From: Deltaproteobacteria bacterium | GTDB lineage: Bacteria > Desulfobacterota > Binatia > Binatales > Binataceae | DNA length: 5,669 bases | NCBI GenBank assembly: GCA_021780585.1 | Contig: JAJXYM010000209.1 | Location: 1 to 5,669 of the forward strand | Reading direction: 5' to 3' | In this document: piece after piece, positions 1 through 5,669 of the stretch | Numbering within the stretch: the stretch's first letter is position 1 | Layout of the letters: every line of letters begins with the position of its first letter | Notes under the pieces: model-generated | The model's input: the letters and a program-made list of their open reading frames with translations, nothing else | Database searches by the model: none | Told to the model about the DNA's origin: nothing | Position numbers and translations under genes: made by a program

Positions 1-50
1 CGCGGATTCGCCGGGCGGCGCGGATTCGCCGGGCGGCGCGGATTCGCCGG
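1..50. repeat. 18-bp in-frame tandem repeat inside fmt (GESAPP units)
   Basis: The unit CGCGGATTCGCCGGGCGG occurs at 1-18 and 19-36, exactly identical, and its first 14 bases recur at 37-50. Because 18 is a multiple of three, the reading frame is kept; on the minus strand the repeat encodes Gly-Glu-Ser-Ala-Pro-Pro. The array begins at the window edge, so its full copy number is unknown. By comparison with E. coli Fmt it falls in a loop of the C-terminal domain, just after the strand reading LLIWRARV. Perfect identity between copies points to recent duplication or slippage, or possibly an assembly artefact. Confidence 0.9.
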
Positions 51-807
51 CGACGCGCGCGCGCCAGATCAGCAGATCGGCGCCGGCGAGCGTGGTGCGG
101 GCGACCGGCCACGGATCGAACGCGCGGATCATCCGTTCGACGCGCGCCGCGTCAGCCGACCAATCGATAATCGAGTCTTCCTTCTTGATCGGCGCGGTAT
201 AGGTCGCCAGGTTTTCGTCCTGCGGAATTTCAGGAAGCGGACCATGCCGTAAAATCGCGAGGGTCTCCAGCAACGCCGACGCGCCAAGCTCCGCGAGTTT
301 GTCTTTGAGCGAACCCTGGGTTTCGTCGGCGGCGAGCGGAAGCGACCGTTGCAGCAGAATCGGCCCCGCGTCCATCCGTTCGACGACGCGCATGATGGTG
401 ACGCCGGATTCGCGATCGCCGGCGATAATCGCGCCTTCGATCGGCGCGGCGCCGCGATGGCGCGGCAGCATCGAGGCGTGGACGTTGAGCGGCATAATCC
501 GCGGCGCGGCGAGAACGGCGTTGGGCAGGATCCGGCCGTAGGCGGCCACGACCAGCAGATCGGGCGCGAACGATTTCAACTCGGCGAGGAATTCCGGCGT
601 GCGGATTTTCGCCGGCTTGAGCGTGGGAATCTGATGGCGCGCGGCGACGGCGGCGACTTCAGACGATTCGCGCTTCATTCCGCGATTACGCGGTTGATCG
701 GGCCGTGTCACCACCGCGACGACGACGAAATCACGGCCCGAAGCGGCGATCAAACGATCGAGAATATGGGCCGCCAGCGCGGGCGTGCCCATGAACACGA
801 TACGCAT
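1..807 (-). CDS. fmt: Methionyl-tRNA formyltransferase, 3' end cut by window edge
   Basis: Transfers a formyl group from 10-formyltetrahydrofolate to Met-tRNA(fMet) in the cytoplasm, for translation initiation. The visible part is 269 codons from the ATG at 805-807 and runs off the left edge without a stop. The N-terminus MRIVFMGTPA is the family's opening. A formyltransferase core follows, with LNVHASMLPRHRGAAPI at about 107-123 and MDAGPILLQ at 145-153. Expected catalytic residues are present: N108, H110 and D146, matching N106/H108/D144 of the E. coli enzyme. DENLATYTAPIKKED (197-211) is also typical and marks the passage toward the C-terminal tRNA-binding domain. Roughly 45-60 C-terminal residues are expected outside the window. 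It starts 19 bp after the def stop with no visible Shine-Dalgarno, so it is probably translated from the def transcript. Odd point: the last 17 visible residues repeat GESAPP. Identification is firm. Confidence 0.96.
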   Translation of the reverse strand, partial: MRIVFMGTPALAAHILDRLIAASGRDFVVVAVVTRPDQPRNRGMKRESSEVAAVAARHQIPTLKPAKIRTPEFLAELKSFAPDLLVVAAYGRILPNAVLAAPRIMPLNVHASMLPRHRGAAPIEGAIIAGDRESGVTIMRVVERMDAGPILLQRSLPLAADETQGSLKDKLAELGASALLETLAILRHGPLPEIPQDENLATYTAPIKKEDSIIDWSADAARVERMIRAFDPWPVARTTLAGADLLIWRARVAGESAPPGESAPPGESA

Positions 808-826
808 CGGCGCGGCGGCGGCGGAA

Positions 827-1369
827 TCAGATCCGGGCGGCGGAGGGGGGCATCCCATCGGCCTTGCCCTCCTTGAGCATCTTGGCGCGCTTGCGGCGAT
901 AAAGTTCGCGCTTGATGCGGCTGATCCGGTCGATGAAGAGCCGGCCGTCGAGATGGTCGATTTCGTGCTGGAGCGCAACCGCGAGCAGGTCGGAAGCCTC
1001 GATTTCGATTTCCTTCTGATCGAGCGTCCACGCACGCACCAGCACCTTCTCGAAACGCTCGACGTCGGCGGTGAAATCGACCACCGAGAGGCATCCCTCC
1101 TCCCAGGTGATCGATCCTTCGCCCTCGGCGATGACGGGATTGACGAGTTTCAGGAGATGCTTGCCGAGATTTTCGTGATCGGTGTCGAGGACAATGATGC
1201 GGCGCGAATCGCCGACCTGGGGCGCGGCGAGACCGACGCCCGGCGCGGCGTACATCGTTTGCGTCATGCTATCGACGAAGGAGTCGAGCGCGCCGTCGAT
1301 ATTCTCGACCGGACGGGCGGGCTGCTTGAGCACGGCGTCCGGAAATTTATGAATCTTCAGCAGGGCCAT
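827..1369 (-). CDS. def: Peptide deformylase
   Basis: Metal-dependent hydrolase that removes the N-formyl group from nascent proteins at the ribosome exit. Length is 180 residues, normal for bacterial deformylases. All three family motifs are intact: GVGLAAPQ at 44-51, EGCLS at 91-95 (metal ligand C93), and QHEIDHLDG at 134-142 with metal ligands H135 and H139 and catalytic E136. The N-terminus MALLKIHKFPDAVL is typical, with the ATG at 1367-1369. A basic C-terminal helix (about 148-170, rich in Arg and Lys) follows the core, as in many deformylases. No clear Shine-Dalgarno precedes the ATG. A possible extended -10 element lies about 22 bp upstream. It is followed after 19 bp by fmt, its functional partner, so the two very likely form one transcription unit. 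Confidence 0.97.
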   Translation of the reverse strand: MALLKIHKFPDAVLKQPARPVENIDGALDSFVDSMTQTMYAAPGVGLAAPQVGDSRRIIVLDTDHENLGKHLLKLVNPVIAEGEGSITWEEGCLSVVDFTADVERFEKVLVRAWTLDQKEIEIEASDLLAVALQHEIDHLDGRLFIDRISRIKRELYRRKRAKMLKEGKADGMPPSAARI

Positions 1370-1391
1370 CGGTAAAAGGCGTCGATTAAAG

Positions 1392-1400
1392 ATTTTAGCA
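1392..1400 (-). promoter_or_regulatory. Candidate extended -10 promoter for def-fmt
   Basis: Read on the minus strand, this segment is TGCTAAAAT. It is a TGn extension followed by TAAAAT, one mismatch from the TATAAT consensus. It stands out as an AT-rich patch in very GC-rich DNA and lies in the 79-bp gap upstream of def. Transcription would start near 1385, giving a leader of about 16 nt. No good -35 hexamer is visible at 16-18 bp, which an extended -10 can tolerate. This is inferred from the motif alone. Confidence 0.4.
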
Positions 1401-1448
1401 GAGGCTCAGGGCGGCCATAAAGCGCCCCGCCGCGCCGGACGGGCGGGT

Positions 1449-2315
1449 TCAAATCACGACGCGGGACGACGGGCGCACGACGAGCGAATAGCGGCCGGCC
1501 CGCAATCGCATCTTGACGGGGGCGCCAAAGGCGCGCGACAGGGTGGCCGAGGTCAGCACGCGCGGCTTCGGGCCTTGCGCCAGCACGCGGCCGGCGGCCA
1601 GCACCAGCACATGCGAGAAGGCGGGCATGATCTCCTCGACGTGATGGGTGACCAGCAGCAGCGTCGGCGCGCCGCGGCGGCTGGCCAAGCGTTCGAGAAA
1701 CTGGACGAAATGCTCGCGCGCGACCGGATCGAGGCCGGCGCAGGGTTCGTCGAGGATGAGCAGCTCCGGCCGCGCCATCAACGCGCGTCCGATCAGCACG
1801 CGCTGGCGTTCGCCCTGCGACAGGAACCGCCAGGGCCGATCGCGCAGATGGGCCGCCTCGATTTGGCGCAGGATGCGGAGCGCCTCGGCGCGTTCGCCGG
1901 CGCCGACGTCACCCCACATTCCAAGCATCGCATGACGACCGCTGATCACGGCCGAGAGCGCGGTCTCATGGCCCTCCATCAGATTGAGGATGGCCGAACT
2001 GGTGATGCCGACGCGCTTGCGCAGCTCGCGCCAATCGCTCTGGCCGTAGGTTTCGCCGAGCACGGAGATTTCGCCGCCGGTCAGCGGCATATAGCCGGTC
2101 AGCGTGCTGAGCAGGGAGGTTTTGCCCGAGCCGTTGGCGCCCAGAATCGCCCAGTGCTCGCCGCGCGCGACGCTCCAGTCGATCGAATTGAGGATCGGCG
2201 CGTCGCGTTCGACGACCAATCCGCTGACCGTGACGACCGGCGGATGATTGCGGCTGGATACGGCGCGGCGTGAGGATTTGGCGGGCGCTTCAGGATGCGC
2301 GAGGTTTTTTTTCAC
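1449..2315 (-). CDS. Stand-alone ABC ATPase, ModF/YlmA-like
   Basis: ATP-binding cassette protein of 288 residues. Walker A GANGSGKT is at 59-66, signature LSQGERQRV at 165-173, Walker B LLILDEP at 185-191 with catalytic E190, D-loop GLD at 194-196, and H-loop H224 in VTHH. The segment where a Q-loop glutamine normally sits reads RVGITSSAIL (101-110). That SS-containing form, with SQGERQR and VTHH, recalls the COG1119 group (E. coli ModF, Bacillus YlmA); this is from memory of the family. No membrane segment and no permease gene are present, so a transport role is unproven. The start is a GTG (2313-2315) giving a polar, basic N-terminal extension of about 25 residues before the ABC core; no in-frame ATG is available there. 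The codons after GTG contain a run of eight A. It lies 16 bp after the hydrolase stop, so co-transcription is likely. Fold certain, substrate unknown. Confidence 0.9.
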   Translation of the reverse strand: MKKNLAHPEAPAKSSRRAVSSRNHPPVVTVSGLVVERDAPILNSIDWSVARGEHWAILGANGSGKTSLLSTLTGYMPLTGGEISVLGETYGQSDWRELRKRVGITSSAILNLMEGHETALSAVISGRHAMLGMWGDVGAGERAEALRILRQIEAAHLRDRPWRFLSQGERQRVLIGRALMARPELLILDEPCAGLDPVAREHFVQFLERLASRRGAPTLLLVTHHVEEIMPAFSHVLVLAAGRVLAQGPKPRVLTSATLSRAFGAPVKMRLRAGRYSLVVRPSSRVVI

Positions 2316-2331
2316 GTTCGGCGGCGATGCG

Positions 2332-3228
2332 TCAGGCGATGAACCCGCGCGCGGCGAGAAACGACTCCATCGCGCGGATGCATGCGGCGGGTTGTTCGAT
2401 TTGCAGGAAATGCGTGGCGCCGGGAATGAACTCGTACTCGACCGGCGCTTCGGCGGAAATCGCCTTGCCGACCAGCGCGGGACCGTCGCCGAATTTCGGA
2501 TCGGCGCAGATCAATTTGACCGCCGCGGGGATGCGTCCCAGCGCGGTCCATCCGGTGGTCTCGCGATTGGTGCGAAAGATATGCGCCTCGTATTCGCGCG
2601 GACAGGCGAGCGTCCAGCGGCCGGTCGCGTCGTCGCGCCGGAGCGTCGCCCGCGCCATCAGCTCATGCGCGCCGGGAACCCAATGCGGGAAATACTTCTG
2701 GAACTGGCGCGCGAGGTCGAGCGGATCGGCGAAGCTCGCGGTGCGGCGCGCGGCGCGCTCGGCGATGCCGTCCTCGCCGGAGACGTGCGCGTCGCGCAGC
2801 GGATGGCCGTCGCGCGGATAGAACGGCGGATCGAACAGCACCAGCGGGTCGAAGCGCGGGCCGTACTGATGGGCGTGCATCGTCGCGGTCACGGCGGACA
2901 GCGAATGAAAAACGCCGGCGGTCGGCTTATGCCCGAGCTCCGCTTCGACGTTGCGATGAACCAGCTCCAGGTCGCGGATGAAATTGGGCCAGTTGTGATG
3001 GGCGAAGCTATGCGGGGGATTGCGGCCGTGATTGCGGAAGTCGAACAGGATCAATTCGTAGCGCGCGCACAGCGGCTCCCAGAACGGCAGATAGCCGTCG
3101 ATCGCCAGGCCGTTGCCGTGGCTGAGCACGAGGCGCGGTCCGGCGGGATCGCCGTACTGGCGGATGCCGATCACCGCGCCGTCGTCCATTACGGCGTCAA
3201 GCTGGTGAATCGGCTCCGGAATTTCCAT
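2332..3228 (-). CDS. Alpha/beta-hydrolase fold protein
   Basis: Predicted soluble hydrolase of 298 residues, substrate unknown. After the first strands comes LVLSHGNGLA (33-42), whose HGNG at 37-40 is the usual oxyanion-hole motif. YELILFDFRNHGRN (57-70) is the classic next strand. The nucleophile elbow is VFHSLSAV (106-113), with S109 as likely nucleophile; the common second glycine of GxSxG is a serine here, and the first is a phenylalanine. H273 in GATHFLQIEQP (270-280) is the likely catalytic histidine. D243 (ICADPKF) is the most likely acid, with D133 (LVLFDPP) as an alternative. Residues about 140-225 form a helical cap. No signal peptide is seen. The ATG at 3226-3228 is chosen because GGAGG lies upstream; an in-frame ATG at 3187-3189 is less likely. 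It could be an esterase, epoxide hydrolase-like or C-C bond hydrolase; the sequence alone does not decide. Confidence 0.9.
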   Translation of the reverse strand: MEIPEPIHQLDAVMDDGAVIGIRQYGDPAGPRLVLSHGNGLAIDGYLPFWEPLCARYELILFDFRNHGRNPPHSFAHHNWPNFIRDLELVHRNVEAELGHKPTAGVFHSLSAVTATMHAHQYGPRFDPLVLFDPPFYPRDGHPLRDAHVSGEDGIAERAARRTASFADPLDLARQFQKYFPHWVPGAHELMARATLRRDDATGRWTLACPREYEAHIFRTNRETTGWTALGRIPAAVKLICADPKFGDGPALVGKAISAEAPVEYEFIPGATHFLQIEQPAACIRAMESFLAARGFIA

Positions 3229-3242
3229 CGCGCTTGCGTCTC

Positions 3243-3247
3243 CCTCC
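3243..3247 (-). promoter_or_regulatory. Ribosome binding site of the hydrolase gene
   Basis: The minus strand reads GGAGG here, in the context CGGAGGGAGA. It ends 14 nt before the ATG at 3228, longer than the usual 5-9 nt. It is the only good Shine-Dalgarno-like element in front of any gene start in the window, and it supports the 3228 start over the internal ATG at 3189. Confidence 0.5.
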
Positions 3248-3277
3248 GCGCCGCGCGCGGGCGCGACGGTATTGGCG

Positions 3278-3305
3278 ATGGTAGCGAAAACGGCGCGCCG
3301 CGCAA
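3278..3305 (-). promoter_or_regulatory. Weak candidate promoter for hydrolase-ABC operon
   Basis: On the minus strand, TTGCGC (3305-3300) is followed after 16 bp by TACCAT (3283-3278). Matches to the sigma-70 consensus are only 3/6 and 4/6. The position, giving a leader of about 43 nt, and the overlap of the -35 with the inverted repeat make it worth noting, but the support is thin. Confidence 0.22.
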
Positions 3306-3318
3306 AATTGCGCGGCGC
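3295..3318. repeat. Perfect 11-bp inverted repeat in divergent intergenic region
   Basis: The left arm GCGCCGCGCAA (3295-3305) and right arm TTGCGCGGCGC (3308-3318) are exact reverse complements, separated by AA. It sits between the divergently oriented hydrolase and YbjQ-like genes. As DNA it could be an operator for a dimeric regulator. As RNA it could form a stable hairpin. Read on the minus strand it is followed four bases later by TTTT (3290-3287), so a weak intrinsic terminator for leftward read-through from priA is an alternative. Arm pairing is seen directly; function is inferred. Confidence 0.75.
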
Positions 3319-3327
3319 CCTGGCGCA

Positions 3328-3337
3328 AATCCGGATT
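3328..3337. repeat. 10-bp palindrome AATCCGGATT
   Basis: A perfect 10-bp palindrome nine bases to the right of the 11-bp inverted repeat and 34 bp before the ATG of the YbjQ-like gene. It may be part of an operator, but palindromes of this length also occur by chance, so the weight is low. Confidence 0.4.
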
Positions 3338-3362
3338 GCCGCCCGCGGGGCGCGCGTTTAAC
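3336..3362 (+). promoter_or_regulatory. Speculative promoter for the YbjQ-like gene
   Basis: TTGCCG (3336-3341) and TTTAAC (3357-3362) each match four of six sigma-70 consensus bases, with a short 15-bp spacer. Transcription would start at about 3369-3372, at or just before the ATG at 3372, implying a leaderless or nearly leaderless mRNA. This agrees with the lack of a Shine-Dalgarno in front of that ATG. The evidence is weak. Confidence 0.2.
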
Positions 3363-3371
3363 CTCATCAAG

Positions 3372-3719
3372 ATGGACGGTGATGACGCTATCGACAAGGT
3401 AATCGTATCAACGATGAACGATCTGCCCGGCTACGAAATCACCCAGGTGCTGGGCGAGGCGTTCGGACTGGTGGTGCGCGCGCGCAACGTATTTTCGAAT
3501 TTCGGCGCAAGTCTGCGCACGGTCTTCGGCGGCGAGGCCAGGGGCTATACGCAATTGCTTACCGATAGCCGCAACCAGGCGATCGAGCGGCTACGGCTGG
3601 CGGTGATGGAAAAGGGCGGCAACGCGGTGGTGGCGATGCGCTTTGATTGCAACGAAATCGCCGGCCTGATGAGCGAGATCGCGGCGTACGGCACGGCGGT
3701 AATCGTGCGGCGGAAGTGA
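3372..3719 (+). CDS. YbjQ/UPF0145 family protein
   Basis: Small cytoplasmic protein of 115 residues, close to the usual family length of about 105-110. The family pattern is clear: IVSTMNDLPGYEI at 11-23 (matching the usual start strand plus G-Y/K-x-I), VVRARNVFSNFGASLRTVFGGEARGYTQLL at about 34-63, then a helix with AIERL, and GGNAVVAMRFD at 82-92 where the family usually has GADAVVGhxxD. Known structures of the family are reported as pentameric rings; the biochemical function is not established, although some databases label it a heavy-metal-binding domain. The ATG at 3372 is preferred. A TTG at 3336 would add 12 residues with no family counterpart, and the ATG at 3414 would remove the conserved first strand. 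No Shine-Dalgarno is visible. It is the only plus-strand gene, convergent with priA and divergent from the hydrolase. Confidence 0.88.
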   Translation: MDGDDAIDKVIVSTMNDLPGYEITQVLGEAFGLVVRARNVFSNFGASLRTVFGGEARGYTQLLTDSRNQAIERLRLAVMEKGGNAVVAMRFDCNEIAGLMSEIAAYGTAVIVRRK

Positions 3720-3737
3720 CGGCGGCGCGGCGCCGGG

Positions 3738-5669
3738 TCAGAGCATGTTGACCGGATCGATATCGATGGCGAGCCGGACGCGATCGCGCGCGGCGAGCGG
3801 CGCCACTTCCGCGCGCATCGCGGCCAGCGCCGCGCGCAGGTCTTTCAATTCCATCGCCTTGAGCATCACCTGCCAGCGGTAGCGCCGCTTGATCCGCTCG
3901 ATCGGCGCCGGCGCCGGCCCCAGCACGCGCATCGCGTCGGGTTTCGCCATCCGGCCGAGCGCGGCGGCGGCCGACGACGCGATCGCCGCGACGCGCCCGG
4001 CGTCCTCGCCTTCGCTCCGCACCAGCGCGATTCGGGCGAACGGCGGATACATCAGGTCGCGGCGCAGATCGAGTTCGCGGCGGATGAAGCGGGCGTAATC
4101 CTGATCGTGCGCGGCGCGGATGCTGTAATGATGCGGCGCGTAGGTCTGGATCAGCACGCGACCGGGGCGGACGCCGCGTCCGGCCCGGCCCGCGACCTGC
4201 GTGAGCAACTGGAAGGTGCGCTCGGCCGAGCGGAAATCGGGCAGATTCAGCGTGAGATCGGCCATCACCACGCCGACCAGCGTCACGCCCGGAAAATCGA
4301 AACCCTTGGCGATCATCTGGGTGCCGACCAGCACGTCGAGAGCGCCGCTGGCCAATCGTTCGAGGATTGCGCCGCGGGCGCCGCGCCGGCCGCTGGTGTC
4401 GCTGTCCATCCGCTCGATCCGCGCGTCGGGAACCAGTTCGGCGAGCGCCTGCACGAGGCGTTCGGTGCCGAAGCCCTGGCCGGCGAGTCCGTAACCGTCG
4501 CATTCCGGACAGCGCTCGGGCGCGGCGGCGCTTTCGCCGCAGTAATGGCATCGCAACGAGCGGTCGCGCAGATGGAACGTCAGGCTGACGGAGCAATTGG
4601 GGCAGGCGATGACGTTGCCGCACAGATGGCACTGCAGAAAATTGTGATAGCCGCGGCGGTTGAGAAAAATCACCGATTGGCCGCCGGTCGCGAGATTCGC
4701 GCGGATCGCGTCGATCAGCGGCGGCGCGAGCGGCACGCTGTCCGGCGGGGCCGGAGCGGCGCCGTCGGAGGGGGCGGACGGCGGCTTGCCGGCGGCGCTT
4801 CCCGAAGCTGATTTGGCGGCGCGGAAATGCTCGCGCAGGTCGATGATCTCGACTTCGGCGAGCGCGCGATCGCCGATCCGGCGCGGCATCCGCAGCATCC
4901 GGTAACGGCCGCGGCGCGCATTGACGAACGATTCGGCCGACGGCGTCGCCGACCCCAGCATCACCGGGCATCCGCTGAACCGGCCGAGCGCGACCGCGAG
5001 ATCGCGCGCGTGGTAGCGGACGCCCTCCTCGTTCTTGTACGCGGGGTCGTGCTCCTCGTCGACCACGATCAGGCCCAGGTCGCGCATCGGCGCGAACACC
5101 GCCGATCGCGGACCGATCATGATCCGGCAATCTCCGGCCAGCGCCGCCGCCCATGAGGCCCATCGCTCGGCCACGTTCTGCGCGCTGTGAACCACGCCAA
5201 CCCGCGGCCCGAAGCGCGCGCGAAAGGAGCGCACGATCTGATCGGCCAGCGCAATCTCGGGAACCATCACGAGCGCGCGCCGGTCATGCGCCAGCGCCTC
5301 GGCCGCAAGCCGCAGATACACTTCGGTCTTGCCGCTGGCGGTGACGCCCCAGAGCAGAAAAGTCTCGAAGCGGCGATCGCGAAGCGCGGGCGTGACGGCG
5401 GCGATCGCCGCGGCCTGATCGGGCGTCGGCTCGAATTGGGCGGTGGGCGCGGGAAGCGCGCCGTCGGCGTCAGCGAACGGCGCCGCGCGCGCGGACGGGC
5501 GGGCGGCGCCGTCGATCATCTCGACGAGGCCCCGCCGCGCCATCGCGCGCACCGCGACGCGGGCGGCCGGAAGCTCCTCGACCAGCGTGGCGAGATCGAT
5601 TCCGCCCGCGCCGGCCGGCCCGAGCCGCGCGAGAATCGCGCGCTGGCGCGCGCCGCGCACGGAGCTCGC
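3738..5669 (-). CDS. priA: Primosomal protein N' (PriA replication-restart helicase), 5' end cut
   Basis: 3'-to-5' DNA helicase that recognises stalled forks and directs primosome loading. The frame stays open to the right edge, giving 643 residues; the full protein normally exceeds 700, so the N-terminal DNA-binding domain lies outside. The GTG at 5658-5660 is therefore probably internal. Numbering from it, the fragment opens in the winged-helix region, then shows Walker A GVTASGKTEVY (105-115), VPEIALADQ (133-141), the DEEH box (201-204) and GSATPS (236-241). A complete eight-cysteine zinc-binding segment follows: C344, C347, C353, C356, C371, C374, C384, C387. Helicase motifs GTQMIAKGFDFP (446-457) and QVAGRAGRG (488-496) come next. 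The C-terminal domain contains YPPFARIAL (538-546) and IKRRYRWQVMLKA (590-602). Residues 282-311 are an Ala/Pro/Ser-rich insertion. The stop lies 18 bp from the stop of the convergent YbjQ-like gene. Helicase motifs look intact. Confidence 0.97.
   Translation of the reverse strand, partial: ASSVRGARQRAILARLGPAGAGGIDLATLVEELPAARVAVRAMARRGLVEMIDGAARPSARAAPFADADGALPAPTAQFEPTPDQAAAIAAVTPALRDRRFETFLLWGVTASGKTEVYLRLAAEALAHDRRALVMVPEIALADQIVRSFRARFGPRVGVVHSAQNVAERWASWAAALAGDCRIMIGPRSAVFAPMRDLGLIVVDEEHDPAYKNEEGVRYHARDLAVALGRFSGCPVMLGSATPSAESFVNARRGRYRMLRMPRRIGDRALAEVEIIDLREHFRAAKSASGSAAGKPPSAPSDGAAPAPPDSVPLAPPLIDAIRANLATGGQSVIFLNRRGYHNFLQCHLCGNVIACPNCSVSLTFHLRDRSLRCHYCGESAAAPERCPECDGYGLAGQGFGTERLVQALAELVPDARIERMDSDTSGRRGARGAILERLASGALDVLVGTQMIAKGFDFPGVTLVGVVMADLTLNLPDFRSAERTFQLLTQVAGRAGRGVRPGRVLIQTYAPHHYSIRAAHDQDYARFIRRELDLRRDLMYPPFARIALVRSEGEDAGRVAAIASSAAAALGRMAKPDAMRVLGPAPAPIERIKRRYRWQVMLKAMELKDLRAALAAMRAEVAPLAARDRVRLAIDIDPVNML

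Noticed and set aside
785..1375. Plus-strand open frame (196 codons) opposite def
   Set aside because: It mirrors def exactly in extent, and def has all three deformylase motifs; no independent start signal or domain is visible.
1422..1447. Intrinsic terminator after the ABC ATPase gene
   Set aside because: The stem is only 6 bp with a 10-nt loop, and it is followed by GCGCTTTAT, with just three T; too weak to annotate as a terminator.
1575..2273. Plus-strand open frame (232 codons) opposite the ABC ATPase
   Set aside because: It is antisense to intact Walker A, signature and Walker B motifs, and its composition looks like a frame shadow.
2248..3402. Long plus-strand open frame (384 codons) opposite the hydrolase gene
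   Set aside because: It lies antisense to a gene with clear hydrolase motifs, its translation is Arg/Ala/Gly-rich without recognisable domains, and such open frames are expected opposite GC-rich genes.
3720..3737. Bidirectional terminator between the convergent YbjQ-like and priA genes
   Set aside because: The 18-bp gap contains only short GC-rich self-complementarity around GGCGCC and no T-tract on either strand.
3559..5163. Long minus-strand open frame (534 codons) overlapping priA in another frame
   Set aside because: The translation is an Arg/Pro/Ala-rich low-complexity shadow of priA, whose own frame carries all helicase and zinc motifs.
5658..5660. GTG as the true start of priA
   Set aside because: The frame stays open to the window edge and the N-terminal DNA-binding domain expected in PriA is missing from this start, so the gene very likely begins outside the window.

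Overview
The window is GC-rich chromosomal DNA from a bacterium. It carries six protein genes and no RNA gene, mobile element, CRISPR array or plasmid/phage hallmark that I can see. The two edge genes are cut: priA lacks its 5' part and fmt its 3' part. The gene set is housekeeping-like. Dense coding, very high GC at third positions and weak Shine-Dalgarno signals fit a GC-rich environmental lineage (for example Deltaproteobacteria- or Binatota-like). This placement is a low-confidence inference; no taxonomic marker in the window settles it.

Layout from right to left, since all genes but one lie on the minus strand. The primosomal helicase gene priA fills 3738-5669. It converges with a small plus-strand YbjQ/UPF0145-family gene (3372-3719), leaving only 18 bp between the stop codons. 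A 143-bp divergent intergenic region (3229-3371) holds a strong 11-bp inverted repeat and a second 10-bp palindrome. Then, on the minus strand, come an alpha/beta-hydrolase (2332-3228) and, 16 bp on, a stand-alone ABC ATPase resembling the ModF/YlmA group (1449-2315). After a 79-bp gap with a possible extended -10 promoter come peptide deformylase def (827-1369) and, 19 bp on, methionyl-tRNA formyltransferase fmt (1-807).

Fmt formylates initiator Met-tRNA and Def removes the formyl group from new proteins, so def-fmt is a functional pair. priA-def-fmt is a widely conserved gene order. Here that neighbourhood appears to be interrupted by three genes (YbjQ-like, hydrolase, ABC ATPase) with no obvious link to translation initiation or replication restart. 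The hydrolase and ABC ATPase probably share a transcript; their joint role is unknown.

I do not see an undescribed multi-gene system here. The most noteworthy local features are the in-frame 18-bp tandem repeat in fmt at the left edge, the inverted repeat between the divergent genes, and the insertion of the three accessory genes between priA and def-fmt.
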